Below are positions 31,068 to 46,204 of a stretch of DNA of 64,000 bases, in pieces. This stretch comes from Capsaspora owczarzaki ATCC 30864 (lineage: Eukaryota > Opisthokonta > Filasterea). The stretch spans positions 322,380 through 386,379 of the forward strand of contig NW_011887296.1 of assembly GCF_000151315.2 (NCBI RefSeq), in the 5' to 3' direction. The stretch's first letter is position 1; each line of letters starts with the position of its first letter. The position numbers and the translations under genes were made by a program. The notes beneath the pieces were generated by a model. The model worked only from the letters and a program-made list of their open reading frames with translations. It was not told the origin of the DNA and made no database searches.

Positions 31068-34000
31068 TTAAGGGCGAGGGGGCTGGAGAGTATCGTAGCC
31101 GTTCGTGCCGGAGGGAGGCGCGGGAGAGCCGATCGTCTCGTACTGCGAGGCTGACGCCCCAACGTCGGTCACAGGCGAGCCAATCGTGTCGTACTGCGAA
31201 GTTGAAGAGCCAGCCGGGGTGACAGCTGCGTAGTTTGACGTAGAGTGTCCAACAGGAGCCTTGGAGAGGGTGGATGAGGCAACGTCCAGCTGAGCATAGT
31301 TTGGAGTGAACTGCAAGTCCGAGTACAGACCGGCGTCCTTGGTGCCAGTAGAGCCCGGTCCCCAGGCACCCACATCATCGTAGTGCGCGTGCTGAGCGGA
31401 GATCAGCTCAAACTTGGAAGGCGAGTCGGCAACCCAGGCGTTCGTCTCGGTGGGGTCAAACTTTGACTGCTTGGCACGGATGGGCTTGGCATGACGACGG
31501 CGACGAGCGACAATCACCAGTGCAACGAGCAGAAGAAGGCATAAGCCACCAAGAGCGGCTCCGAGAATAATGGGCAGCAAAGAGGAATCGTCCCCATCGC
31601 CTTGCGCAGCAGAAGAGGCAGAGACAGACGCGGCCGATTGGGCAGAAATGGCAGAAATGGATGCAACCGACTGTGCAGAAGCGGCCGACGCTGCAGAAAC
31701 AGCCGACTGGACGGAAGCAACGGACTGGGCAGAAAGCACCGACTGGGCCGATCCGGCAGACTGGGCAGATGCAGCCGACTGGGCCGAAGCAACTGACTGG
31801 GCAGATGCAGCAGATTGGGCAGAGACCGACTTGGCACTGGACGCTGATTTGGCAGACACGGACGAAGCAGAGATAGCAGATTGCGCAGAAAGAGCTGAGA
31901 CGGCAGAGCTGGTTGCCGCCGACGCAATCGACTGAGCAGTCGTCGAGAAGCAAGTGTTATCTGCCGCCATCGTGTAGCCGCTGTAACACTCCTGGCAAGT
32001 GGTGCTGTTGCAATAGAGACAGTTGGTTGGGCAGCAGTTGGTGGGCAGGCCACCGTAGCAAGTCGCGCACTCAGTAGGACAAGCTATTTGAGGGGAAAAT
32101 GCAAAGTGTGTGATCAGCGTGAGTACTGAGAACCCCCGGAAATCAAAGGTGCAAGTCGCAGCATTGACCAACGTACAAAAAACAAGCGCCAGACTGCCGT
32201 AGGTGCTGGGAGGTGTTCGCACGGCGCCGCCGAACGAAAAGTTGTGGGGATTCAATTCGGCAAATCCCGACTCCGATGAAAAAACTCCCTGGAACAGCCC
32301 AGGAGGAAGGGTAGTGGCGCGGATATTCTTCAAGCTTCTGCAAACAAGTACAAGCACGTCGATGAGAATGCAACTAGCACATGCAAAGCACTCGGCAACG
32401 GGTGACCAAAGCTACTGACATGAATGACATCTCAGCCAGACCAGCAAATGCGCCGGGAGCAACGCTAGAGATGAGAGAGGAATGAAGGCCCCTGGGAAAG
32501 ATGATAACGGAACAATGTCAGTGTTTGTGTGTCGGCAAAGAGGAAAGCTTCAAGTTGTCGCAAGATGGAAAGAAACCGTACAAAACCTGCAAGCTTGTGA
32601 GCGAAGCAAAAAGCCCAGCGGGCAGAGTGGTGAGTTTGTTTTGAGTCAAGGACCTGTGGAGGACGGAAAACCCAACCAATGTCAATGTCATGTTTTGTGG
32701 TTTGCAGCAGTCTACAAGCGAGTGGATGTTACAGGGAGGTCAGCCGAGAAAGTCCTGCAAAGGCTTGCGGTGAGATGGAGGTGATTGCCGAAGCGTCCAG
32801 TTGGCTGAGGATGCAAGCAACAAACAACCGGTCAGAAACAGCCAGGCAAAAAAAAAAAAACCAACAAGACGCAACAAGCATGAAAAGCATGACAAGGCAA
32901 AAACAACACCAACGCGCGACCTACAGAATTTTGAGATTTTCCAAGCCATTAAACTGTTCCGCGACAAGCTGAGTCAGGGGGGTCGAGTCGAGACGCCTAA
33001 AACAACAACAACAACAACAACAACAACGCCATCACCAGATTTCGTTAGCATTGCATTCCTCTTATAGCGTAGATTTTGTTCCATGAAGACGTACAGATAG
33101 GTCAGCTGAGGCAAGCTGACAGACTCTTTAAAGTACTTGGTTGGAATCGAGGTCATTTCCGACGAAGGCATCGATCTGCCAGAGCGCGCTGTGAGATGCG
33201 TCGTGTGCAATGAGCAACGAAGAAGGCTAGAAACCTTACAAGAGTTCCAGTCCTGGGAGCGCTGTGAGACCAACATTTTGAAGCGTAGTCACCGCACTGT
33301 TCAACATGAAGCTGTCGAGGCAAGCACAGGTTTTGTTGTTAGTCACCTTTCGACTCAAAACGAAAAACAGCGGCGCCATTCACAAAATCTGCCTTACAGG
33401 TTTTTCAGGTTTGGAAGCAGCTCGAGGACCTGAGACGCTGGCACGGTGGTGAAATCACCGCTCATTGTTCTGATCCAACGCACAAAAGGACAAGCAAATG
33501 AGAACAAGTTTGAAAAACAGCGAGCCCTCCATCAAGCTGAACACTGTACAGTGTATTGAGCGGCGCCAATCCATTCAGTGAGAAGGGTGCAAAACCGCCC
33601 ACGCTGCTGATTTCCCTGCAGTGCAGATTGGGAAATTCAGCCAAAGTATGAGCCAACAATCGCGACCACCTGATTGCAACATCACAAGCACCACCACTGC
33701 TCTATCTTACAGAATGGCCAACTGTTCCAAGTGATTGAAGAAATAGGCCGGAATTGTCGCGTCGTCAAAATCAACCGACCTACAAAGCGCGCGCACGCAC
33801 GATCGTGGTTGTGAGAGTGTGCATACATTACGGACTGGCAAACTGCTACAATTAAACTCAAACTTACAGCTCGGTCACGCTCGTGTCGACAATCATTGAA
33901 TTTGAGAATGCAGCAGATCCCATCAGGCTGCCATAGTCACAGCAAAAACGGAAAATGACCAAGAATGAGCTGCACATTCCCACTGTGATCGCGTTCGTCA

Positions 34001-34536
34001 ATACAAACTTACACAAAATTGAGAAGAGGCAGTTGTTGGAAGGCAGAATCCTCGACAGATCCCGGTCCGAGCGAGTAGGGAAGAGTGCTGCTCCCAAAAG
34101 ATGAGTAAGAATGAGCAATCACACAAAACCATCAGAAACAACGGAGATCATCTCTTTACATGCGAGTAAGGCCGGGAAGGGCCGCTAGGTCGGCAGCGGA
34201 AATTGCGGTCACTCCGGAGTTGAGCAAGTTGCTGTTTGATTCAATAGAAACATCACATCGTACAACGTGATACAATGTGAGCGGCCACAGAAGGAAAGCC
34301 GGCAAAATTTGGCGTCATCACGACACTCACAGATCGCCCCACGGCGGGTCGACGTCTGGAAAGTCGCCATAGTCCGCAAAGGCGGTAAAGCTCGCGGTGC
34401 AGACAATCTGCTGGTATGCGCAGTAGCACGCCGAGTCGCATGGATCCGGTGCGGCGTTGACCACCGCGGCGGCGCCGAGCACAAGAACAAACCCGACCAC
34501 CAAAAGCCGATTGGACCGTATTTCGAAACGTGTCAT
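31068..34536 (-). CDS. Leucine-rich-repeat transmembrane receptor with a tyrosine-motif tail
   Basis: Fifteen exons: 34536-34331, 34231-34160, 34087-34013, 33927-33868, 33779-33711, 33615-33550, 33460-33398, 33296-33240, 33175-33095, 32996-32925, 32804-32733, 32653-32582, 32491-32420, 32337-32177, 32083-31068; sum 738 codons. A signal peptide (LLVVGFVLVLGAAAVVNA) leads a Cys cap (CDSACYCAYQQIVC). Exons 2-13 each encode one LRR, all with phase-2 introns, five of them exactly 72 nt. A Cys-rich knot follows (about 401-444), then a Ser/Ala/Gln stalk of SAQSAAS-type repeats (about 450-560), one membrane helix (about 568-592), a RRRRHAK stop-transfer and a 140-residue tail with seven tyrosines, six in YxxL/I/V form (YSDL, YAQL, YAAV, YDTI, YETI, YDTL). 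Ligand unknown. Confidence 0.9.
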
Positions 34537-35932
34537 TTTCCCGCTTTTGCTTTGGGTGTTGGAAAGTGGATCTTGAAGCAAACAAAGCACAAGGCAGACA
34601 AACAACAAATATAGGAGGGCGATGGTGAGCATTGATGGACGAATTTGGCTCGTAGCCAATGTATGCGTCAGCCGAAAAAAGCGAGATATTGTTGAAGGGG
34701 AAAACAAAAAATGCCAAAACAAGGAAGAGAAAAAAAAAATAAACAACAACAACAAACCCACCGCAATCCTCCGCGTTGAAGCAATGACGAAGTTTTGCTG
34801 TGCTACCTCCCTCCCTCGAGATAGAAGCTTGTTCGTGAATGCAGCATTTTGTCGCGGTTGGTGCAGTCGGTGGTCAAGTGTCATGGGTGCATGTGGGTGT
34901 GTGGAATGGGGCACGACGTCGAGGCTGATGCGTGAGATGTGACAATTGGGCGTATTCAATTCGCTGTTTATTTTAATTGAAGAGAACCCCTTTTCTCTGT
35001 CTCTCGTTCTCTCTCAATCTGTATCGCTCACACACTCTATATCTCTATGTATCTCTATGCCTGTCTCATTGATTCATTTTTAATGTGAAAATGGCGGGTT
35101 GCGTGTGGCTGAGCAACTGCACTTTGAGCAAAAGAGGTGACAACGGTATGTTGTGGTGTCCAAAGCGCCTCTTCCCCCGCGTCGTCGCCTTCCCGAGCGA
35201 CACATGCAAATCGGGAACACCACTCCACGCACTGTGCGGCTTACCGTAAAAACAAATGAAAAGCAAGATCGAAAGAGTGGAAAAGCAACAAAAAGAGAGA
35301 CTGGGAAAAAAAAAAAAAAAGCAACAAGAAGAATGAGTCGTCAACCAAAACATAAATACAATTGAAAACATAACGAAAAACAATCACATAAAATCACTTA
35401 AAATCACTTAAAATCACACAAAACAACGAAAAAAAATAACAAAAAACCCGGCGTTTTCTCCAGAAATGGAAATTGGGAACGCTCCACCTTCACCACGAAA
35501 CTGAAACTGGAAAAAAAGAATCCTGCGCACGGGAAAAAGAAAAATGGCGCGCAGTAGATCAAAATGAACAAGCCATGCAGTGAGGCGTGGAACAAAGGAA
35601 AACAACAACAACAACAACAAATGGTGCGCTGGAATGCCGACGCGTCGGAGCTTTATCCCAAAGAGGCACAACATGTTGTTGTTGTCGTGACTTTTGATGC
35701 GGTGTTTGGGGCGCATTGTGACACTGGCTTTGTGACACTGTGTGTTTGTGTACGCACCTTGCTGCGACTTTCGAAAGAAAAGATAATACAAGGAGAAGAG
35801 CAGATCAGTAGAAAACCAAAATTAAATAAACAATCACAGCAGCAACAACAACACACGAACACACGCACGACTGAAAGCATAACACCGAGATAGCATTCAC
35901 AGTCATCGATCGCACTGCAAAAAGCACCGCGC
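34537..35932. other. Intergenic gap upstream of the LRR receptor
   Basis: 1.4 kb, A-rich. It should contain the receptor promoter and the 3' end of the AGC kinase gene. It carries a short tandem of AAAATCACTT-like units at about 35386-35420. ORFs here are short and unsupported. Confidence 0.6.
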
Positions 35933-38624
<2,692 letters not shown>

Positions 38625-38811
38625 TCACTCTCAGAACGCACGCGCCACGAAGATGTTGACAGGGTTTGGTGGAGATTATGAAAAGAAGAAAGAAGAAGAA
38701 AAAATGAATGATCGTGACAATTTAGAAAAAATACAGTACTGTACATGGTGAATTAACAAAAGTTGCTAACGAAACGATTGGGGTGGAGTGTTTTCGGTCG
38801 TGGGTTCTGAG

Positions 38812-41220
38812 TCACGAAAGTTCAACAACGGAGGCCTGTTGCTGGAGCAAATGCAGCAAATCGAGCAGCTCGCAGCTCTCATCCGGCTCGTCTGGGAGTG
38901 GTGAAAGGGGCCGATGGGTGGTGGTGTTGCTGTCGTTGCTGTCGTTGCTGTTGTCGTCGTCGTCGACTTCCAGCACAACGTCCTCGCAATGGGTCGAGCG
39001 TGCTAGAACCGGATAGGGATGAACATGACAAGGCCTGCTCGTCGCGCTTGCCGCAAGCGGTTTGTGGGTGCGAGAGCTGCGCGCTGTCGCAAGACAAGAA
39101 GAGTCGGCTTGGGCACGACGAGAAAATACGTTCGTGTTCTGCGATGCCAGACCAGCAAGAATAGAATGCAACTGTGCAGCTTCGGGGTCATCCAAGCGCA
39201 TCTTTGGCTTCGAGGCGACCTCAGTCACATCCCTGCCATTGTCTCTGTTGCTGTCAGTCGCTCGGTCACGTAAAACGGTGCTTGATACTTCTTCCAAACT
39301 CGCATCCACGGCAATCACATCGGCGGAGGAGGCCGGTCTTGGCGCCGGTACCCTTCGTCGTTTCAACGGAGAAACACTGCCACAAAGAGACTGCGACACG
39401 ACGTCGTCCAACAAACTAATGACTGGTGCTTCGAGCGACCGCAAAGTAGCAGTCTTGCGCGGTGATACTGGCAAGGGTCGATCGGAGAAGAGACGGCCTG
39501 GGGCAAATCCTCGACGATGGAGCCGACGCCCAGGAATCCGCGGAATGGCGGGTACAGCACTGGAATTCTCTTCTCCCGATTGTACAGCAGATACACCAGA
39601 GCTCAATCCAGCCATCGCCAGTGCTTGCGCAGGTAAATCGAACAGGAGAGACGTGGGGTGTCGATCGCCGGGCAGAATCTCTTGTTGGCGACCGCGATGA
39701 CCGATGCACACGCTCGACATGAATGCAACAACCGAGGCAGGCACAACAGTCCGCGGTTGCGCGCCGACCGCGGGGTCAATACGCCGAAGCAACCCTCCAA
39801 AGTGCTGCCGCAAATCCGCATACAGCTCGGGGACGATGGGCAGAATATCCCGCGGTTTGACAGCCCGGACGAACGCGGCCATTTCAGCAAAGGACGAGTG
39901 CAGTGAATAGGCCACGGTGAACAGGTGCGACTGGACAAACTCTTGCCGCTGGTAGTCGCGCAGGCGGCGTTCGCTATCGTGCTCCGCGCCTGCTTCCGCG
40001 CCGCTGCCGCCGCCTGTGCTGTCGACAGCAGCGCCCGGCACCCTCCAGTGCATACGCTCTTCAAAGTTGGCATCAGAAGCACGTACCGGCAATTGCGCAG
40101 ATGGGGTTTGGACAGCGCCACCACTGCCACGATCGAGATTCTGGCCAGCAGCTCCGAGGCGACCCGTGCCGTTGTACAGCGGGTTTTGGCACTGGCCAGA
40201 AGGCAGAATGGCAATCGTCGGGTATTCACGGTTCCATGCAAACAACCGCTCCGCGGTAACCTCGCGCTTGCCAACCACCCAGATGCGGCTGTCTGTCGGG
40301 TTGCTCGTAAACACGTCGCGCGCACCGATGAGCTGCAGCGCGTTCAGCCGGCTCTGCGAGACGACAATCCAGGTCTGGAGGCGCAGTGCCACCGCCTCGA
40401 GCAGCTCCTCCTTGCCAAGTGTGTCAATGCCAATCATGACGCGGTGGTCGGGATGCTGCTCAATGATGTCAACGACGGCGTCGACGCCGGCCTCGCGCGT
40501 CGGAAAGGCGAACTTCGGGTCGCAGTACGTGTTGTCCAGATACAAGACATCGACATTGAGGCGGCGTCCGCCGTGCGCACCGCCAGCGAGCCTTGCGCCC
40601 AGCAGCGAGTCTTCCGGGTGGATGAGCGCCGGGCAGAAGCGAAAGTCGCCAGTGTACAGGACGTTGCCAAAGTAGCCCTCCAGCAAGAACATGACTGCGC
40701 CTGGGCAGTGGTTTGCATCGAACGCAGTCACCGTCATTGTCTCGGCGCCCTCCGGGTCGAGCGGGACCACCGTGGGCTCGTCCAGCTCGAGCGTCTCGAC
40801 CAGCGACGCGTCGACGCCAAACTTGTGCAGCAGCAGCAGCCTTGTCACTGGCGAGCAGTAGATGGTCCCTTGCCGCCACGACGGCGAGAGGCCCTGCGTG
40901 TGGTCTATTTGGAAGAAGTCAAGTCACACAGGGGGAAAGGGGTGAGAAGACAGCAGCAGCAGCAGCAGCAGCAAACAAAGGCTGAGAGACACTGCAAACC
41001 ATTGCAAGAAAGAAACGAATCAAAAAGTTTTGGCGCCAAAAAGCAAAGAAACGGCAATGCAAACTCCATACAAAACGCCAGTTCATGGGAATCCAAAAAT
41101 TTTGCTCGTGCTATTTTATGTACCTGCATGGAGATGTGACAGGAAGAAGATCTTGATGGCTGGTGGAGGTCGCCAGCAGTCGAGGGCGATCGGCGTATTG
41201 GGAATGACCACCCCGACCAT
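38812..41220 (-). CDS. DCLRE1B: SNM1B/Apollo-like metallo-beta-lactamase/beta-CASP 5' exonuclease
   Basis: Two exons, 41220-41124 and 40904-38812 (729 residues). The start MVGVVIPNTPIALD matches the Apollo N terminus closely. Metal-binding motifs: HLHADH (29-34), DANHCPG, LYTGDFRF; then LDNTYCDP and the beta-CASP segments IGIDTLGKEELLE and VAYSLHSSFAEM. Family members digest 5' ends in interstrand crosslink repair and at telomeres. The C-terminal third (about 430-729) is low-complexity and not conserved. An intron interrupts the codon just before the Asp of the HxHxDH motif. The + strand 404-codon frame opposite is a shadow. Divergent from the ARB2A homologue. Confidence 0.94.
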
Positions 41221-41454
41221 CAGCAAGGAGGATGAACGACTGAGCCAAGCCAAGTTAAGTTATCTCAGACTGAATGGCTTGGTGATTTGTGTTGATGACT
41301 TGTCCCAGTCCTTAACTTTTCAGTGTCGAGACTGGGTAAGATTGAGATCTCAGAGTTTTCAACATTTTGTATTGAACTGAATCGGTTGAATGGTGCATGA
41401 CCTCAACTTACCCCCCCCCGCCTGACCCGATCGCCCCTCACCAGGTAGCAAACT
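41221..41454. promoter_or_regulatory. Shared upstream region of SNM1B and the ARB2A homologue
   Basis: 234 bp between divergent start codons; must hold the start of transcription for at least one of the genes. It contains a C run (41411-41419). No motif recognised. Confidence 0.5.
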
Positions 41455-42870
41455 ATGGCACAGAGGCGATTCCCAACCACCCTCGCTGACTTTGGCTACG
41501 ACTTCAACCGCCGAGGCGAGCTGCGCAACGTTGAAACGCGTCGGCCGTAAGTTCGCTCCGCTCTGCTCTCTCGCTCTCTGCCCTCGCTCGCGGCTCCTCG
41601 CGTCGCTCTCGCCGGCGCATTCAGTCGTTAAGATTGCTGTGGATCGTGCTTCTCTGTTGCTTGAGTGATGCGTTGGCGGCGATCGCCCGCCTTGTTGCTG
41701 GAGTTGCATTATTGCTGGGATTGCTGGGATTGCTTAGATTGCACGAGGAGCGAAACGCTCGTCAAGCTCATCATCAAACCTGACCTGACCCTGACAGATT
41801 CGAATTTGTGGATCAAAATCACTACGATGCCCTGGGCGAGGCAATTGCCGAGCGCGTCTACGAGCTCATGGAGACAGACACCCACTTGACGCGAGTCCAA
41901 GTCCCTGTGGACGGAGACACGGCCAATGCGAGCAGCCGGATTCCTGCGGCGCTTGGAGGCGATGACGACGACGACGACGAAGCACTGCCGACTACATCTG
42001 GGCCAAAGGGATTCTTCTTCATGTCACGCGATGCGCTGGAGGCAGACAAGCTCATGGTGCTGATTCACGGTGCTGGCTATGTGCGTGCGGGCCAGTGGGC
42101 TCGCAGGCTCATCATCAACGAGTCGCTCGACTCTGGGTCGATGCTCCCCTTCATTAAGCGGGCGCAGGCCGAGGGCTACGGTGTCATGGTGCTCAACGGC
42201 AACCTCAACGCGGCTATCGACCCTGCGACCAACCGACGCGGCTATATTCCAGGCAACAGCTCTCCCGAGGACCACGCCGTGTACGTGTGGGATCGCTTCA
42301 TTGCAAGCGCCGCCGCCCGGCACATTGCGATCGTTGCCCATTCCTACGGAGGCATTGTCACAAGCAACCTCCTGGCCGTCCGCCCAGACGCCTTGCAGCG
42401 CGTCGCTGGCATTGCCCTGACAGACTCGGTGCATCGCCTCAACTCGAGCTTCCCGGCACCCGTGCGCAAGTTCTTTGAAGAGGTAGGCGGTTGTGTGTGT
42501 GTGTGCGATTTCGGTAGGGTTTGAATGCTGTTCAGCATGGAAAGGATGGCATCGGCATTCACGTTCGAGGGTGTTTTCTTGTGTTTGACATGTCAGCACT
42601 GCATCAACTGGGTTGCTTCTCTAGCACCTCTTGACACTCCCGAACGATCACCTAAAGGCGACTGCGCCCGAGTTTCGTCCGGTAAAGTGTCGTGTTCTCG
42701 TTCTTACTCTTGCAATTTGAGACCCCCATCGCTCATCGCTCATCTTTTTTGTTCAATCGTACCGTCCATCACACAACACAGGCGCGGGCAAGCATGAAGA
42801 GACATCCTGGGCAGCGTACGAGTCCATCTTCCCGTACTTGGCAGACCAGATTGCGAATCATTACTTTTAA
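41455..42870 (+). CDS. ARB2A: ARB2A/FAM172A homologue (Arb2 domain)
   Basis: Four exons, 41455-41546, 41798-42482, 42597-42681 and 42782-42870 (316 residues). The whole protein follows the FAM172A pattern: FGYDFNRRGELRN, HYDALGEAIAERVYELME, KLMVLIHGAGYVRAGQWARRLIINE, PFIKRAQAEGYGVMVLN, SPEDHAVYVWDRF, IVAHSYGG (alpha/beta-hydrolase nucleophile elbow, Ser about residue 213), ALTDSVH and the C-terminal GKHEETSWAAYESIFPY. In animals the family links Ago2/splicing and chromatin; in fission yeast Arb2 acts in RNAi-dependent silencing. It lacks the long lysine-rich insert of the human protein but has an Asp-run insert (DDDDDE). The catalytic role of the Ser is unproven. Confidence 0.92.
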
Positions 42871-43306
42871 GTCCCCCCATTCGTAGTTCGAATCAAGTAT
42901 ATGTTGTTGTTGTTGCTCGCTTTCAGAATGCCTTTTTTTGCGCAAGTACACATCATCCTCCATTGGGATTGTGATCACTCTTTCATTCTGACCCAGCAAA
43001 ATGCTTCGGTAACGACCCGGCTTTGTGCTTCCCTTTTGTTTTTTTGTACTCTTCATGACGATTCGCTTTGAGAAGTTGCATCGTTTGATAGTTTGATGGA
43101 GTCGAGTGGACGAAGAGCGGAAGGGAGAGGGAAGAGGGGAGTAGCTGCTGGAGAGGTCCATGTGTGTGTGGCAAATGCATTGACCTCATGGGTCCCATCG
43201 CAGCCCCATCACTCCGTTTCTCAACCCTTTGGGGGGAGGAGGAACCCTCACTTAAAGTCCCATCTCCAATCACTGAGTCCTCTGGTGATTGTTGCACAAA
43301 GGGGCG
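42871..43306. other. Intergenic gap ARB2A/Notchless
   Basis: 436 bp between two + strand genes; no supported gene. Minus-strand frames here lack family features. Confidence 0.55.
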
Positions 43307-46021
43307 ATGATGTTCGTTGCTCACTCGTGGTCCCCTCTCGGTTCCGTTGTATGTCAACCCCCCAGTCGCAAGCCATCGTCCGCGGCAGGTGCCAATGCAG
43401 ACAACTCTGCTGCTACTGCTGATGCTGCCAACAAGCGCGTTCGTGTGGATGGCGATGCCGACGTCGCAAGTGCAATCGTGCCCGCTGCCGAGTCCGCACA
43501 TGTCGTCGCTCAGTTCGTGTAAGGCCACGAATCTGAGAAAACAAAAAACCGAAACAAGAAAGCGTCTGAGAACGCCGAGATAATCGAGAATCAAGCATCG
43601 GTGTCGATCTACATTGACAAACTCTGCTTGCTATTGTGCACTGTCGACACAAACAGGGCCGAAGACGGATCCACAACCGGTCCGCCGCTTGACTTGCCAC
43701 TGAATGTTACGCCGGATCAACTTCGCATTCTGCTCAACTCGTTGCTGAAGGCTGTATGTGCATTTTGTTGGGAGGGGGGATTACAGCTCAATCAACCGCT
43801 ATGTGAGAACTCGCGCTCACGACTGGTTGCTCGATTCATTTTGGCAAGGAGGAGGACGACACTCCGTACTCGTTCTTTGTTAACGAAGAGGAAGTCACTG
43901 AAACGGTGCACAGTGCTTTCGCCAAGCAAGGACTCTCGTCGGAAGTTGCTCTGCAGATTCTCTACGTGCCCCAGGCAGTCTTCCGAGTACGAGCTGTGAC
44001 GCGCTGCACCAGCTCAATGCCAGGTCAGTTGAATGCTTCTGTGTCAGCAAGTGGTTGGATTGTGCTCTGACGACGATCATCACTTATCGCGTGTTGCTTT
44101 GGAACAGGTCATTCGGATTCTGTAACGACGGTTGCTTTCAGTCCCGACGGCACGTAAGTCAAAAGCTGTCAAGCTGTCCCGTTCTGTGTGTATGTGTGTT
44201 TTTATTTCCTCGATCAGTCTCGCCAACGTCTGGTGTTTGGATTTTTGGGTGGTTTCAATCATTCAGTCGGCTTGCAAGTGGCTCGGGCGATACGACCGTT
44301 CGATTCTGGGATGTGCGCACACAAACACCAGAACATACTTGCACAGGTTTGTCTTGTTGTTTATTGTTCTTGTGTCGGTTTTTGTATTGGATTTGCGACT
44401 CATGTGCCTTTGCTCTCGACTCAACCTCGCCAGGACATAAACACTGGGTTTTGGCAATCGCGTGGTCGCCCGACGGCAAGCATGTCGCCACTGCTGATAA
44501 GAACAGCCAAGTGAGAAGCATTTTTGCTGCAGATCTTGTCGATGTCAAAAGTTTCAAAATCTCACACCCCTCTGTATTGCTTGATCGAATTATTGCCCCT
44601 TCAACTAGATTTATGTGTGGGATGCCGAGAATGGAAAGGCCAAGTGCGGTCCAATGACTGGCCATTCGAGCTGGGTGAATTGGATTTCTTGGGAGCCTGT
44701 GCATCTCAACCCCGAATGTCGCCGCTTTGCGACTGCTTCCAAGGACGGCACTGTCAAGATTTGGGATATTTTGCAAAAGCGATGCCTCATGACCTTTGCC
44801 CAGCACACAAATTCCGTCACATGTGTCAAGTGGGGAGGCGAAGGCTTGATTTACACTGCATCTCAGGATCGCACCATCAAAGTGTGGCGCGTTGCGGATG
44901 TAAGTTTGTTTTTTTTTTCTTTTTTGGTCGAGTTCACCATGTCTGTTCGCTTGGTTTTGTCTTGCTTGCGCCTGGCACTCACAATAACAACAACAACCTT
45001 GCAGGGCGTCATGTGTCGCTCGTTGACAGGCCACGCTCACTGGGTGAACGTCATGGCACTGAGTACAGACTACGTCTTGCGTACTGGTGCTTTCGATCAC
45101 ACCGGCCGTGCCCCAGCCACGCCTGAAGAAGGTGCAGACCATTGCTGCTCGTTGGTTTCACTCTGCCGAAATTTCAACTGACTTCTTGCCTGCGCTGTTT
45201 TTGTTTCTTTTCGCTCTTCTCCACATTGCCATACCCTTGAACTTGTAGCCAAGACTCGAGCCCTTGAGCGCTATAATGCTGCCTTGGCTGGCGGACGAGA
45301 GCGCCTCGTGTCAGGCTCGGACGACTTCACAATGTTCCTGTGGGATCCCTCCGAAAGCAAGCAGCCAATCACCCGCATGACTGGCCACCAGCAAGTTGTC
45401 AACCATCTGTCATTCTCGCCCGACGGTCGTTACATTACCAGTGCTTCGTTTGACAAGAGCGTCAAGCTTTGGGACGGTCGCACTGGAAAGTACGTGATGT
45501 TTGAAATGTCTTGTTGCTGACCGAGCCAGCAAGCTGGACACCTTTGCTCATCTAGCCCCGCTCGGTCGTCTTTGGCAGATTCATTTGCACCTTCCGAGGG
45601 CATGTCGGTCCAGTTTACCAAGTGGCTTGGTCGGCAGACTCTCGCTTGTGTGTGTCTGCCTCGAAGGACAGTACGATGAAGGTCTGGGATATGGCGAGCA
45701 AGCACCTCAAGTTTGATCTTCCCGGGCACGCGGATGAGGTTTGAGCGCAACAATCTTTGGCGTTTGAGTTGATTTGGTACCGCCTCCCTCGCAACACTAA
45801 CACGCATGCGTTTGGTTTTTGTCCTGGTTGTTGTTCACTCGTAGGTATTTGCTGTCGATTGGTCCCCCGACGGTGAAAGCGTGGCAAGTGGCAGTCGAGA
45901 CACGATGGTCAAGATGTAAGTGATGTTTGTCTACGAGTTCTGAATACTGCGAGTGCGACACCATGTGTCTGACTGCCGGTAAACTTGTGATTGTTTGTCT
46001 CTTCAAAGCTGGCGATCATAA
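43307..46021 (+). CDS. NLE1: Notchless/Rsa4 WD-repeat ribosome assembly factor
   Basis: Twelve exons: 43307-43518, 43657-43753, 43849-44023, 44108-44153, 44267-44346, 44434-44510, 44609-44899, 45005-45131, 45249-45489, 45579-45738, 45845-45915, 46009-46021 (529 residues; 1,590 nt). The N-terminal NLE/ubiquitin-like domain (VAQFVAEDGSTTGPPLDLPLNVTPDQLRILLNSLL is its signature in outline) is followed by eight WD40 repeats (GHSDSVTTVAFSPDG ... DEVFAVDWSPDGESVASGSRD). In yeast Rsa4 the domain binds the AAA+ motor Mdn1/Rea1 through its MIDAS contact during 60S maturation. The last exon is only 13 nt and completes the conserved ending IWRS. The exact start is uncertain; two adjacent ATGs at 43307 and 43310 are possible. 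Confidence 0.93.
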
Positions 46022-46204
46022 GGCGCGCGCTCTGGCCCCTCTGTGCGACAAGCCTCAATCCGCCGACACCATCGTTGCTGATTAACACGATTCGAGTTGT
46101 TTCATTCTCTGCTTTGATTTGTTGTTGGAATACACAAACACGCGACAGTCAAAAACCACCACTTTCACTTCCATTAGGATAACACTTGAATCAACGACAT
46201 GGAA

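Noticed and set aside
39925-41139. 404-codon + strand frame opposite SNM1B
   Set aside because: Antisense to a gene with all metallo-beta-lactamase motifs; it runs across the SNM1B intron.
42769-43161. 130-codon minus-strand frame downstream of the ARB2A homologue
   Set aside because: Overlaps its last exon, no motif, composition not convincing.
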